A stretch of 47,900 bases of DNA from NCBI GenBank assembly GCA_002279355.1, contig NCBV01000029.1, positions 1-47,900 on the forward strand. The letters are read 5' to 3'. Positions 8,401 to 16,950 of the stretch are shown one piece after another. A model generated the notes under the pieces. It ran no database searches. It was not told the origin of the DNA and saw only the letters and a list, made by a program, of their open reading frames with translations. Within the stretch, counting starts at the first letter, position 1, and the number at the start of each line of letters is the position of its first letter. This stretch comes from Acidiphilium sp. 37-60-79. Its GTDB lineage: Bacteria > Pseudomonadota > Alphaproteobacteria > Acetobacterales > Acetobacteraceae. Made by a program: the position numbers and the translations under genes.

Positions 8401-10740
8401 ATTGTGCATGTGTTTCGCCCCGCCAGCAAAGCCCGCGCACCGGACCGCGCCATCGGCCTCACCTGGCTTGGCCTAAAACCCGGCGACCGCCAATTACCGC
8501 TCACCTTCGCAGTTAAAAAACTCTACCGCCCAGGCCGCGACGTCACCTTCACCATCAACACCAAGCCCGGCGCCTATGTCACGCTCGCCGCCGTCGATGA
8601 AGGCATTCTGCGCCTGACCAATTTCGTCAGCCCCAACCCGCTCGGCCATTATTTTGGCAAACGCACCCTCGGCGTCGACATCAACGACAGCTACGCCGCC
8701 CTGCTGCGCCTGCCCAATGGTCAATCGACCGCACTCCATGTCGGTGGCGGGGGTGATTTCGGCGCCGCCGCCGCGCCGATCCCGCAAAAAATCGTCTCGC
8801 TGTTCGCCGGACCGGTCCAAGCCAATGCCCAGGGTGTTGCAAAAATCACCCTGCATATTCCCGATTTCAACGGCCAAATCCGCCTGATGGCGGTCGGCTG
8901 GAAAGGCCGCGCGCTCGCCTCGGCCAGCACCGATATCATCACCCGCCACAAAATCATCGCCGATTTGCTGTTGCCGCGTTTCCTCAGCCCCGGCGATCAC
9001 GCCGATATCGGCATTATGCTGCAAAATCTCGATTTGCCAGCCGGTCGCTTCCACATCGCCCTGACCAGTGACGGCGCCATCTCCGGCCAAGCAAGTGCCA
9101 CCTTCGACCTCAAGCCCCAGCGCCGCCTGATCATGCCCGCCACCCTGACCGCCAATGCCATCGGCACCGGCACCGTGCATCTGCGCGTCACCGGCCCCAA
9201 CGGCTACACCCAATCACGCACCCGCCAAATCTCGGTGCATGTGGTGCGCGCACCGAACACCATCCTGACCTCGCGCATGATCGGCGGCGGCGACAGCGTA
9301 AAACTCGGCCCGGATCTAACGCCCTTCATCGCTGGTTCCGCACAAGCCGATCTCACGCTGGGCAATCACCTACCGTTCGACCCCACCGCCTATCTCCAGG
9401 CCCTGCACGCAATCACCTATCATTTCCTCGAAATCAGCGTGAGCCAAGGGATGCCACTCACCGCCCTGCACGGCAAAGCCGCCGGCCCAGAGCCAACCGG
9501 CCGTCTCGCCAAGGCCATCGAAAACGTGCTCGATGATCAACGCTATGACGGCGCCTTTGGCCTCTGGTCCTCGCAGGATGACGCGCAACCTTGGCTCACC
9601 GCCTATGCCACCGAATTTTTGCTCCGCGCCCGTCAATCCGGCGCCAATGTGCCCCAAGCGCCGCTCGCCGCAGCGCTGGATTGGCTGCGGAGCGAAGTGG
9701 TCAACAACCCCGCCCCAACCCAAGCCGATATCTACGCCGCCTATGTTCTCGCCCTGGATCACAAAGCCCCCGCTGGCGCGATCCGCGTGATGGACGACCA
9801 GCTCAGCACAGTTTCCCACCCGCTTGCCCGCGCCCAGCTCGGCGCCGCCCTCGCGTTGGTCGGCGAACCGGATGAAGCCCGCGCCGCCCTCAAAGCCGCG
9901 CTGAAAATCCATAATCGTGGCTGGGCGGTTCCCACCATCATCCGCGAAACCGGCCTCCTCCATGGCCAATACCCCGCCCTCGCCGCCAATCTGCCCGGCA
10001 AGGGCGTCGATATCACGAGCCTCAACCCGCAAGAGTTGGGCGATGCCGGTCTCGCCGCCGGGGTGTTCGCAGGCCGCCCAACCAAGCTCAACCTGACCAT
10101 CAACGGCAAAGCCATCGCCCTCACCAGCAGCCTGACGCGCCCGATCAGCGACGCCATCACCATTGCCAATGGGAGCAAAAAACCGGTTCCCGCCACCATC
10201 GCGGTCACCGGCATTCCCGCCCAATCGCCCGGCGCCACCGCCAATGGCATGTCGCTGCATGAGGCCTTCGATACGCCGGAGGGAAAACCGCTCGACATCT
10301 CAACCCTCACCCAAAACACCGTCTTCGTCATGGTCGTGAGCGGTCGCGCCACCGATTCCGCCCCCCACCACGTCATTCTCACCATCGGCCTGCCTGCCGG
10401 TTGGGAACTCGCGGGCAATATCTCAAGCGGCAAAGCATCGGTCGCCGCGATGCCCTGGCTGCATAAACTCACCCCACCTGCTGCCACCGCCGCCGAGGAT
10501 GACCGCTCGATGACCGCCTTCACCCTGTATCCGCCCTGCTCGGATAGCGCGACCTGCGAAGATAACGGCCATGATCAGGAGTTCCGCACCGCGATCATGT
10601 TGCGCGCCGTCACCCAGGGCCAATTCACCCTCCCCGGGGCCAGTCTGGTTGATTTCTATCATCCGCTGATCCGCGGCACCCTCGCCGATCAAACCGTCAC
10701 CGTGCTCGCCCCCGGTGCCGCCATCCCACCAGCCCATTAG
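5476..10740 (+). CDS. bacterial alpha-2-macroglobulin (YfhM/YfaS family), thioester residue missing
   Basis: This 1754-aa periplasmic protein is a bacterial alpha-2-macroglobulin, thought to trap proteases that enter the periplasm. The start ATG (5476, after GAGGTG) gives a signal peptide (LVSRVLIIVGALLAAPSAPAQ) with no lipobox cysteine, so it should be soluble. Typical macroglobulin landmarks are present: TDRGIYRPGETIHLTALLR (MG3/MG4), YRPGRDVTFTI, AAVDEGILRLTNF, and the alpha/alpha-toroid complement-like domain with GLWSSQDDAQPWLTAYATEFL. Where thioester-bearing relatives have CxEQ, this protein reads YHFLEISVSQGMPL (F1317-L-E-I1320). Cys and Gln are both replaced, so no thioester can form. 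It overlaps pbpC by 26 nt, the common yfhM-pbpC pairing, which suggests joint defence and repair of the cell wall. Confidence 0.93.
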   Translation: MREYFFGRLVSRVLIIVGALLAAPSAPAQPSPPQTSPPRAAPTTAVAATPKAANPQAPWNNPRILIFIDQTLPGLGNDANMLRFNLFQPNITLTASAQDHRAHAEAAIAQAALAKNWRAMRDAAIKRIGLGAAAKPNLWLHYGTAMLNLRDGEAQSALEAGYLAFSLRNNSPDPATTTRDSLELMRRALARRGDHLAEIGLLGQIVQAYPTDAKARALLDQKVQRYGFTVRKINTNAENFPASACVAFTIPLPRGGDRHPGDYVTVNPSRHSLAITENQGQLCITGLRPGSTSVVTLHPGLHGIAGTTLTKPLTIKISLTNRQPALIADPNHYIIPASNPPAIGFASVNLSKLKVKITRVPERSLLNFINSHALLNPNGFSSSLYGNNSPIIFNGTASIPGFRRNALLHTVLPLANVMKKPGLYAVALSPGDGTPNNGSLSLVQIVLRTNIAPTTWRGRDGLHVQLRRYTNARAISGATINLIAADNAILGTAKTNDDGIAFFPAPLLAGPGGQAPSALHINSRHGDFSLVDLNASPFDLSDRGVSGRAEPKPIDPYIYTDRGIYRPGETIHLTALLRNPNGKKLNIPLHLIVRRPGGQIFSDTVPTWSDDGAFSQPIILSPGAQAGTWSITLAVSDKANPLAERDVTVAAFVPARLAVALGKPTELTPNAIDPWPVHVRFLYGAPGAHLTGTASVKITQNPTPFAAFKNYAFGLQGEVFASPLRTPKLPDTNATGASSVPVDLTHLPDSTHALQAKLDVTINDPSGRAVGSALTIPIRPTAPLLGMKPDFTGGAVDQGTKPAFDLVAVNPAGQPIAMKLDVALVRQDYEWGVIWDQSVARWRFTYINRPVLKQTISIRAGKPYHLVLPSLPYGRYRLRVIQHEGGLAATSTIFYSGWVTSSNPGVPTRLTVMRDKRRYLPGETAHLHITAPYGGSATLVIANNRVLATRNFTLPAKGRDISVPISAKWGAGAYAIVHVFRPASKARAPDRAIGLTWLGLKPGDRQLPLTFAVKKLYRPGRDVTFTINTKPGAYVTLAAVDEGILRLTNFVSPNPLGHYFGKRTLGVDINDSYAALLRLPNGQSTALHVGGGGDFGAAAAPIPQKIVSLFAGPVQANAQGVAKITLHIPDFNGQIRLMAVGWKGRALASASTDIITRHKIIADLLLPRFLSPGDHADIGIMLQNLDLPAGRFHIALTSDGAISGQASATFDLKPQRRLIMPATLTANAIGTGTVHLRVTGPNGYTQSRTRQISVHVVRAPNTILTSRMIGGGDSVKLGPDLTPFIAGSAQADLTLGNHLPFDPTAYLQALHAITYHFLEISVSQGMPLTALHGKAAGPEPTGRLAKAIENVLDDQRYDGAFGLWSSQDDAQPWLTAYATEFLLRARQSGANVPQAPLAAALDWLRSEVVNNPAPTQADIYAAYVLALDHKAPAGAIRVMDDQLSTVSHPLARAQLGAALALVGEPDEARAALKAALKIHNRGWAVPTIIRETGLLHGQYPALAANLPGKGVDITSLNPQELGDAGLAAGVFAGRPTKLNLTINGKAIALTSSLTRPISDAITIANGSKKPVPATIAVTGIPAQSPGATANGMSLHEAFDTPEGKPLDISTLTQNTVFVMVVSGRATDSAPHHVILTIGLPAGWELAGNISSGKASVAAMPWLHKLTPPAATAAEDDRSMTAFTLYPPCSDSATCEDNGHDQEFRTAIMLRAVTQGQFTLPGASLVDFYHPLIRGTLADQTVTVLAPGAAIPPAH

Positions 10741-12727
10741 CCCACCCACGGTGCGCCGACGCCTCAAAACAACCCTGACCCGCCTCAGCCTGCTCGGGCT
10801 CGGCGGTCTGCTCCTGCTGCTCGTTGGTGCCTACGCCTTTCCGCCCAGCCTCAGCCGCCTTAAGGTCCAAGGCCGGATCATCAATGATCGCCACGGCCAC
10901 GCCATCGCCTACTACACGGACCCGCAAGGCGAGTGGAAATACCCAACTTCCGCCGCCTCGGTGAACAAGGTAATGATCCGCATGCTGATCGGCATCGAGG
11001 ATCACCGCTTCTACCACGACCCCGGCATCGATCCGCTGGCCATCGCTCGCGCCACCGTGCAAATGCTCGCCGCCGGTCATATCGTTTCCGGCGCGTCAAC
11101 CTTGACCATGCAAGTCACCCGCCTGCTGCATCCAGCACCGCGCACCCTCACCGTCAAAATCATCGAAGCCTTCCAAGCGATTTCGCTCACCGAACATTAT
11201 TCCAAATCCCGCATCCTCAGCATGTGGCTCTCCCTCGCCCCGTTCGGCGGTAATATCGTGGGCGTCAAAGCCGCCGCCCATCTCTGGTTCGGCGAAAACC
11301 CCGATCAACTCTCCCCCGCCCAAGCCGCTTTGCTGATCGCGCTCTGCCGCCGCCCCGAAGCCCTGCGTCCCGATCGGCATCCGCACGCCGCCACGATCGC
11401 GCGCGACAAAGTCCTCGCCGAAGCCGAACGGCTGCATTTGCTCTCGCCGCACGCCACCCGCGAAGCCTTATCCACGCCCGTTCCCCGGCACTGGCACCGC
11501 TTGCCGGCACAAACCCCGCAACTCACCGCCGCCCTGCCCAATGGCAGCACCACCAGCCTGGACGGCCCGCTCAACGCCGCTCTCACCGCCTTGGCCCATC
11601 GCGATCTCACCGCCATGCGCCCTGCCGAATCCCTCGCCATCCTGATCGTCAACGCCCACCGCCACGCCATCCGCGCCGCCTATCTCGGCGATTGGGCCAA
11701 TCCGCGCCGCGCCGGCTTTCTCGATCTCAGCCGCAGCATCCGCTCGCCCGGCTCAGCGCTCAAACCCTTTCTCTACGGCCTCGCGTTCGCCGATGGTCTG
11801 GCCGGTCCTAACACGCTCTTTCGCGATTTGCCCGCCAATTTCGGCGCCTACGGCCCGGATGATTTTACCCATAATTTCATGGGGGTGGTCACCGCCGCCA
11901 GCGCGCTGCGCCGCTCGCTTAACCTGCCCGCGGTTAAACTCATGCGGCGCTACCGGCCTGACCGCTTCGCCGCCCATCTCAAAGCCGCCGGCGCACCGCT
12001 CGCCCTGCCGCTCGGCGCCAAACCGACATTGCCGCTCGCGTTGGGCGGCGGTGGTATCAGCATGCGCCGCCTCGCCGCCCTCTATGCGGGGCTTGCCACC
12101 AATGGCAGCATCACCCGCCTGCATTGGCTCAAGGGCGTTCATCGCCCCGCCCGCCCGCTGCTCACCCCCAGCATCGCCGCTGAAATCGCCGATATCCTCA
12201 CCCGCCCCCTGCCCGGCACCCAAATCAACGGCATCGCCTGGAAAACCGGCACCAGCGCTGGCAATCGCGATGATTGGGCGGCTGGCTTTGACCAGCACAG
12301 CGTCATCATCGTCTGGGTCGGCCGCCCCGATGGCGGCGCCCTGCCCGGTGCTGCAGCCATCGACCGCGCCGTGCCAATTCTCACACAGGTCGCCGGCCTG
12401 ATTAAAATTTTCCCCCGCCAACCGCTCCCACCCCGCCGCGTCTTTACCCTCGCAGCACCGCCGAAGCTGGCCCAATTGCAGCTCGCCTACCCCCCGCCGG
12501 GTGCCGCCATCGCCGATCTCGGCCCGATCCAACTGCGCGCCACCGGCGGCCAACGCCCGCTCACCTTTTTGATTGACGGCAAACCGCTCCGCTCAGTCGC
12601 CGCCCTCAGCTCCGCCCGCTTCACCCCGAGCGCCCCCGGCTATTACCGCATCCGCATCATCGATGCGCGCGGCCATTCTATCCGCGCCGAATTTCGCGTC
12701 CTGCCCGCGCACCGCCCGCAACACTAA
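10715..12727 (+). CDS. pbpC: penicillin-binding protein 1C (bifunctional transglycosylase/transpeptidase)
   Basis: This class A PBP of the 1C subfamily polymerises and can cross-link peptidoglycan in the periplasm. It is 670 aa with one N-terminal membrane anchor (about residues 24-45). The GT51 domain shows IEDHRFYHDPGID with catalytic E95, GASTLTMQ and the downstream motif APFGGNIVGVKAAA. The transpeptidase domain has S347-A-L-K, SLN (RRSLNLP) and KTG (WKTGTSAGNRDDW). The C-terminal about 90 residues match the BiPBP_C beta domain typical of PBP1C. The start is uncertain: ATG 10715 lies inside the macroglobulin gene, and a GTG at 10751 is also possible. Co-translation with the alpha-2-macroglobulin is likely. 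Confidence 0.93.
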   Translation: MPPSHQPISPPTVRRRLKTTLTRLSLLGLGGLLLLLVGAYAFPPSLSRLKVQGRIINDRHGHAIAYYTDPQGEWKYPTSAASVNKVMIRMLIGIEDHRFYHDPGIDPLAIARATVQMLAAGHIVSGASTLTMQVTRLLHPAPRTLTVKIIEAFQAISLTEHYSKSRILSMWLSLAPFGGNIVGVKAAAHLWFGENPDQLSPAQAALLIALCRRPEALRPDRHPHAATIARDKVLAEAERLHLLSPHATREALSTPVPRHWHRLPAQTPQLTAALPNGSTTSLDGPLNAALTALAHRDLTAMRPAESLAILIVNAHRHAIRAAYLGDWANPRRAGFLDLSRSIRSPGSALKPFLYGLAFADGLAGPNTLFRDLPANFGAYGPDDFTHNFMGVVTAASALRRSLNLPAVKLMRRYRPDRFAAHLKAAGAPLALPLGAKPTLPLALGGGGISMRRLAALYAGLATNGSITRLHWLKGVHRPARPLLTPSIAAEIADILTRPLPGTQINGIAWKTGTSAGNRDDWAAGFDQHSVIIVWVGRPDGGALPGAAAIDRAVPILTQVAGLIKIFPRQPLPPRRVFTLAAPPKLAQLQLAYPPPGAAIADLGPIQLRATGGQRPLTFLIDGKPLRSVAALSSARFTPSAPGYYRIRIIDARGHSIRAEFRVLPAHRPQH

Positions 12728-12768
12728 TCACCCTTTACCCGCAGCGCCGACACCGATAAGCCCGCATC

Positions 12769-14220
12769 ATGACCGAGCCTCCAACCAGCCTCGACCCCAC
12801 CGATTGGACCAGCCTGCGCGCCCTCGGCCACCGCATGCTTGACCATGTCATCGATCGCCTAGCCCAACTGCGCCACGGCAAAGTCTGGCAACCCATGCCC
12901 GCACCGGTTCGGGCGAGTTTTTGCACCGCCCTGCCGCGCACCGGCATCGGCGCCGAAGCCGCCTATGCCGAATTTTTGCGGCGCATCGCGCCCTACGCAT
13001 CGGGTAACCCCCATCCGCGCTTCATGGGATGGGTGCAAGGCGGCGGCAACCCGGTCGCGATGCTCACCGCGCTGCTCGACGCCAGTTTGAATGAAAATTG
13101 CGGTGGCCGCGATCATGTCGGCCTCGCGGTCGAACGCCAAATCATCGCCTGGTCCGCCCATATGCTCGGCCTGCCGGAAACCACCGGCGGCCTGCTGGTC
13201 ACCGGCTCCTCAATCGCCAATTTCATCGCCCTGCTGTGCGCCAAGCGCCATCAACTCGGTGCTGACGTGCGCACCCAAGGGCTCGGCGCTCACCGCCTCA
13301 CCGGCTATGCACAAACCGGCGTGCATCGCTGCGTCCCCGGCGCGTTCGACATGGCGGGCATCGGCAGCGATGCGCTCCGCCGCATTCCCACCGACGCCGA
13401 TTACCGGATCGATCTCACCGTCTTGGAGGCGCAGATCATCGCGGATCGTGCCGCTGGCCATACCCCGTTCCTGATCGTCGCGACTGCCGGCACCGTCGAT
13501 GTCGGCGCCATCGATCCCCTACCGGCCCTCGCCGATCTCGCCGCCAAACACGGGCTATGGCTGCATGTCGATGCCGCCTTCGCCGCCCTCGCCGCCTTAT
13601 CGCCGCAGCGCGCAGCCCTGCTCGCCGGCATCGAGCGCGCCGATTCCGTTGCCTTCGATTTCCATAAATGGGCGCAAGTTCAATATGATTGCGGTTGCGT
13701 GCTGGTGCGCAAAGAGCAGCATATGCTCGATAGCTTTGCCCAAGACGCACCCTATCTCAGCGCCGCCCCCCGCGGCTTGGCAGGGGGCGCACCATGGCCC
13801 TGCGATCTCGGCCCGGACCTATCGCGCAGTTTCCGCGCCCTGAAAATCTGGATGACGCTGCAAAGCTACGGCGCGGACGCGCTCGGCGCGGTGGTCGATC
13901 AAACCTGCGCCATCGCCACCCATCTCGCCACGCTGATCGACGCCACGCCGCACTTCACGCGCCTCGCGCCAGTCGCCCTGAATATCGTCGGCTTTCGCTA
14001 TGATGATGGCGGCGACGATCTTGATGCCCTGAACGCCAACCTGGTCGCCGACATCCAAGAATCCGGCGAATTCGTCATTTCCTCAACCCTGATCGGCGGC
14101 CAGCGCGCCATCCGCGCCGCTTTCGTCAATCATCGCACCATCAAAGCCGATGCCGAGGCGCTCGTCGCCGCCTTGCTGACCGCCGCAACGGCGCGGCGTC
14201 AGCGCAACGCCGATCAATGA
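12769..14220 (+). CDS. PLP-dependent group II decarboxylase (aromatic-L-amino-acid decarboxylase type)
   Basis: This 483-aa fold-type I pyridoxal-phosphate enzyme removes CO2 from an amino acid. The Schiff-base lysine is K300 in DFHKWAQVQYDCG. The cofactor-binding Asp is in LHVDAAFAAL, and LLVTGSSIANFIAL is the phosphate-binding loop. NPHPRFMGWVQGGGNPVAML near residue 82 is typical of the aromatic amino-acid decarboxylase group. The substrate (tryptophan, tyrosine, DOPA or another) cannot be decided here. It lies 41 nt after pbpC but has no evident link with it. Its 3' end overlaps the convergent lipoprotein gene by 7 nt. Confidence 0.88.
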   Translation: MTEPPTSLDPTDWTSLRALGHRMLDHVIDRLAQLRHGKVWQPMPAPVRASFCTALPRTGIGAEAAYAEFLRRIAPYASGNPHPRFMGWVQGGGNPVAMLTALLDASLNENCGGRDHVGLAVERQIIAWSAHMLGLPETTGGLLVTGSSIANFIALLCAKRHQLGADVRTQGLGAHRLTGYAQTGVHRCVPGAFDMAGIGSDALRRIPTDADYRIDLTVLEAQIIADRAAGHTPFLIVATAGTVDVGAIDPLPALADLAAKHGLWLHVDAAFAALAALSPQRAALLAGIERADSVAFDFHKWAQVQYDCGCVLVRKEQHMLDSFAQDAPYLSAAPRGLAGGAPWPCDLGPDLSRSFRALKIWMTLQSYGADALGAVVDQTCAIATHLATLIDATPHFTRLAPVALNIVGFRYDDGGDDLDALNANLVADIQESGEFVISSTLIGGQRAIRAAFVNHRTIKADAEALVAALLTAATARRQRNADQ

Positions 14221-14477
14221 TGCTCGCCACCCCGCCAGCCATCACCGCCGCCGCGCCAGCCATCACCGCCACCCCGCCAGCCATCACCGCCGCCGCCCCA
14301 ATAGCCGCCGCCCAGCACCACGCTACCCGATACCACCGGCGGCGCGACATAGCCTTGGTAGCCATAGCCCGGATAGCCATAGCCGTATCCATAACCGGGA
14401 TAATAAGCGCATCCGCCCAATCCCAGCGCGGCCACCGCAACACCAGCCAGCAGTATCATCTTGCCAAACTTGATCAT
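14214..14477 (-). CDS. small Gly/Tyr/Trp-rich lipoprotein, function unknown
   Basis: This 87-aa predicted lipoprotein starts at the ATG at 14477, supported by AAGGAG 8 nt upstream; a longer frame to 14594 lacks such support. The signal peptide MIKFGKMILLAGVAVAALGLGGC has a usable lipobox (LGGC, Cys23). The mature part is low complexity: YPGYGYGYGYPGYGYQGY, then VSGSVVLGGGYWG, then three tandem heptads of the GGGDGWR type encoded by a 21-bp repeat near 14220-14290. Similar Gly/Tyr-rich short lipoproteins are common in alphaproteobacteria without a known role. The gene end overlaps the stop of the decarboxylase gene by 7 nt. Confidence 0.75.
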   Translation of the reverse strand: MIKFGKMILLAGVAVAALGLGGCAYYPGYGYGYGYPGYGYQGYVAPPVVSGSVVLGGGYWGGGGDGWRGGGDGWRGGGDGWRGGEHH

Positions 14478-14694
14478 TGTCTTGCTCCTTACGCGCACAA
14501 CACTCATCGCGCGATCTTTCATCTTATCAACATCGGGATGATATAGGGCAGAACTGCGGCATGACGGTGATGATTTTGTAACCTCGCGCAACACCGCGCC
14601 ATGATTTTGCCTGCTTGCCGCCTGCTTCGCGGCACATCATATCTGCATAACAATAATCGACCGCAGTTTCGCGGCCCCGCTCAGGAGAGAAACC

Positions 14695-15930
14695 ATGCGC
14701 CGCCCCCATGATCTGTTCGGTTCCGCCCTCGCCCTGACAACCGCTTTGTCGCTCACCTTGCCGCTGGCTCTGTCGCTGGCCCTGGTCGGCACCGCCCGCG
14801 CGCAAAGCGCCGATGCCCCGCCTAGCCGCGTCGGTCAGGTCGCCTTCATCAATGGCCAGGTTTCATTTGCCGATAGCAGCACCAATGGCTGGACCCAGGC
14901 CACCTTGAATTACCCCATCGTCTCTGGCGATGCGCTCTACACCCAGCCCGGCGCGCAGACGGCCGTCGCGATCGATGCAAGCCGGATCACCCTCAATAGC
15001 GGCGCTGAACTGACCTTCACCCGCATCGGCAACCGCACCGTCACCGCAGCACTCGCCCAAGGCGAGGTGTTTTTCGATCTGCGCTATCTGTCGCCCGGTA
15101 ACAGCTATAGCATCACCACGCCGCGCGGCACCGTCACGCTCAGCCAGAATGGCCGCTACGACATCATCGCGGGCGATGCCAACAGCCCCACTGAAATCTC
15201 CACCCTGCGCGGCAGCGCCGCCCTGCAAACCCAGGCTGTGGCCCTGACCATCACAGCGGGTCAAACCGCCTATCTGCAAGGCAACCAGCCCGTCACCGCC
15301 TCTCTGACCACGCTGCGCGCCGATCCCTTCATAAACAGCTTCAACCAGCGCCGCTACGTTGCTCCGCCCAGCTATGTGCCGCAATCCGTTGAGCAAATGA
15401 CCGGCACCGCCGAACTGACCTCATACGGGTCGTGGCAGCAAGCCCCGCACTATGGCGCGATCTGGTATCCCACCGTTGCCCCCGGCTGGGTGCCCTATCA
15501 TTACGGCCATTGGGCCTATGTGGCGCCGTGGGGCTGGACCTGGGTTGACAACGAACCCTGGGGCTTTGCGCCGTTCCATTATGGCCGCTGGGTGCAATAT
15601 GGTGGCCGCTGGGGCTGGGCGCCCGCTTATGAAGGTGCGCCCTATAATGCCTATCAGCCGCCGGTCTACGCACCGGCCTTGGTCAGCTTCTTCTCGGTCG
15701 GCTCGGGCGTCGCCATCTCGGTGGGCCTCGGCGTCGGCGCCTTTGCCCAAGGCAATATCGGCTGGGTGCCGCTCGGCCCGCAGGAACCCTACCTACCCTG
15801 GTATCGTTGCCGCCCGGATTACGTGCGCAATCTTAACGTCGATAACGTGCGCAATATCAATCGCGTCACCACCATCTATAATAATCGGACCACAATTATC
15901 AATAATACCCGGGTCATCAATAATTATTAG
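14695..15930 (+). CDS. FecR-domain/DUF6600 exported protein, N-terminal part of an interrupted gene
   Basis: This 411-aa exported protein has a signal peptide (LALSLALVGTARAQS). Next comes a FecR-like beta domain (about residues 40-200, with VSGDALYTQPGAQTAVAID and SITTPRGTVTLSQNGRYDI). A Trp/Tyr-rich DUF6600 region (about 240-320) carries WYPTVAPGWVPYHYGHW and WGWTWVDNEPWGFAPFHYG. The end is Asn-rich (NNTRVINNY). AGGAGAG precedes the ATG. The role is unknown; related proteins are envelope-located. The reading frame stops at TAG 15928-15930, but the same frame continues without another stop to 16926 with sequence expected in the longer family members, so this looks like the first half of a nonsense-interrupted gene. 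Confidence 0.82.
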   Translation: MRRPHDLFGSALALTTALSLTLPLALSLALVGTARAQSADAPPSRVGQVAFINGQVSFADSSTNGWTQATLNYPIVSGDALYTQPGAQTAVAIDASRITLNSGAELTFTRIGNRTVTAALAQGEVFFDLRYLSPGNSYSITTPRGTVTLSQNGRYDIIAGDANSPTEISTLRGSAALQTQAVALTITAGQTAYLQGNQPVTASLTTLRADPFINSFNQRRYVAPPSYVPQSVEQMTGTAELTSYGSWQQAPHYGAIWYPTVAPGWVPYHYGHWAYVAPWGWTWVDNEPWGFAPFHYGRWVQYGGRWGWAPAYEGAPYNAYQPPVYAPALVSFFSVGSGVAISVGLGVGAFAQGNIGWVPLGPQEPYLPWYRCRPDYVRNLNVDNVRNINRVTTIYNNRTTIINNTRVINNY

Positions 15931-15942
15931 GGCCCGACCCGC

Positions 15943-16926
15943 TTGATCAATCGCGGCGCCGCCACCGTGATCCCCGCCAGCGCGATGCGCCGGGGCCTCG
16001 CGGTCCAAAACGTCGCCCACCCCGCCCCTCAAGCAATCCTCGCCGCCGCCCATCCCATCCCGCCGGCCAGCGTACCCGGCTATCAACATCTCCGATTAAC
16101 CGCGCTGCATCCCGGTCCGAATGGGGGCCCGAATGCTGGCCCAACGGCAGGTCCAAATGCGGGTCCAAACCGGGGCGCCATGCCGCATCCAGGCCAGCCC
16201 ATCCACGCGATCCCCGCCGTGATGCATCTGCCCGCACCGCCGACCGCCGCACGCCGAATCGCCGCACCGGCGCCGCGCCCGGCACCGTTCGCCGCCGCCC
16301 GCGGCTTGCCGGTCGCCCATCCCGGTCCGGTCCAAGGCATCGCCGCCCGCCCCGTCACGCTCCAGCGCGTGCCGATGCCGGCCCACGCTATGCCCCCGCA
16401 AACCCATCCTATCCGCCCCATCAATCGGCCCGGCCCAACCCCGGCAATCGCCCGCCCTAATCTTGCCACCCCCAACCTTGCACACCCCAACCTTGCACAC
16501 CCCAACACCGTGATACATCCAGCAGCACCGCAATTTCATCCGCCCACCCAAGCATTTCACCCACCGCCGCTCCCGCACACCATGGCCCCCCACGTCCAAA
16601 CCCCGATCAACCGCGCCCCAGCCAACCAACCGCAGCACCTGCCGGTTATTCATACGCCTAACCAAACCTATCACCCTCCTGCACAAATATCCCATCCGCC
16701 TGCACAGGCCTACCATCCACCCGTGCAGGCCTATCACCCGCCCGCGCCCGCATTCCATCCGCCCGCACAGGCCTATCACCCGCCCGCGCCCGTATTCCAT
16801 CCGCCCGCACAGGCCTATCACCCGCCTGTGCAAGCATTCCATCCGCCCGTGCAGGCCTATCATCCGCCCCCGCGCCCAGCACCCGTCCGCCCCGCGGCGC
16901 CACCAAAAGATCCGCAACATCCATGA
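15943..16926 (+). pseudogene. downstream Pro/His-rich half of the interrupted FecR/DUF6600 gene
   Basis: This segment is in the same frame as the preceding gene and separated from it by one amber codon and four sense codons. It opens INRGAATVIPASAMRRG; from memory, longer FecR/DUF6600 proteins continue with a sequence of this type after the Asn-rich segment. About 300 residues of Pro/Ala/His-rich low-complexity sequence follow, ending in heptads such as HPPAQAY. The only start for separate translation is a TTG at 15943 with a poor ribosome-binding site and no signal peptide. The likeliest reading is a recent nonsense mutation; suppression or a separately translated protein remain possible. 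Confidence 0.6.
16657..16866 (+). repeat. tandem 42-bp repeats coding Pro/His heptads
   Basis: Five 42-bp units in phase (16657, 16699, 16741, 16783, 16825) encode pairs of heptads of the type HPPAQAY/HPPAPAF. Units starting at 16741 and 16783 differ by one base. The array lies inside the open frame of the Pro/His-rich segment and is a protein repeat, not a CRISPR array, since there are no unique spacers. Confidence 0.85.
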
Positions 16927-16950
16927 GCAAAACCCTGCTATAAGCGCGTC

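Noticed and set aside
16657-16866. CRISPR array
   Set aside because: The units are contiguous, in frame and nearly identical, with no spacers; they encode Pro/His heptads.
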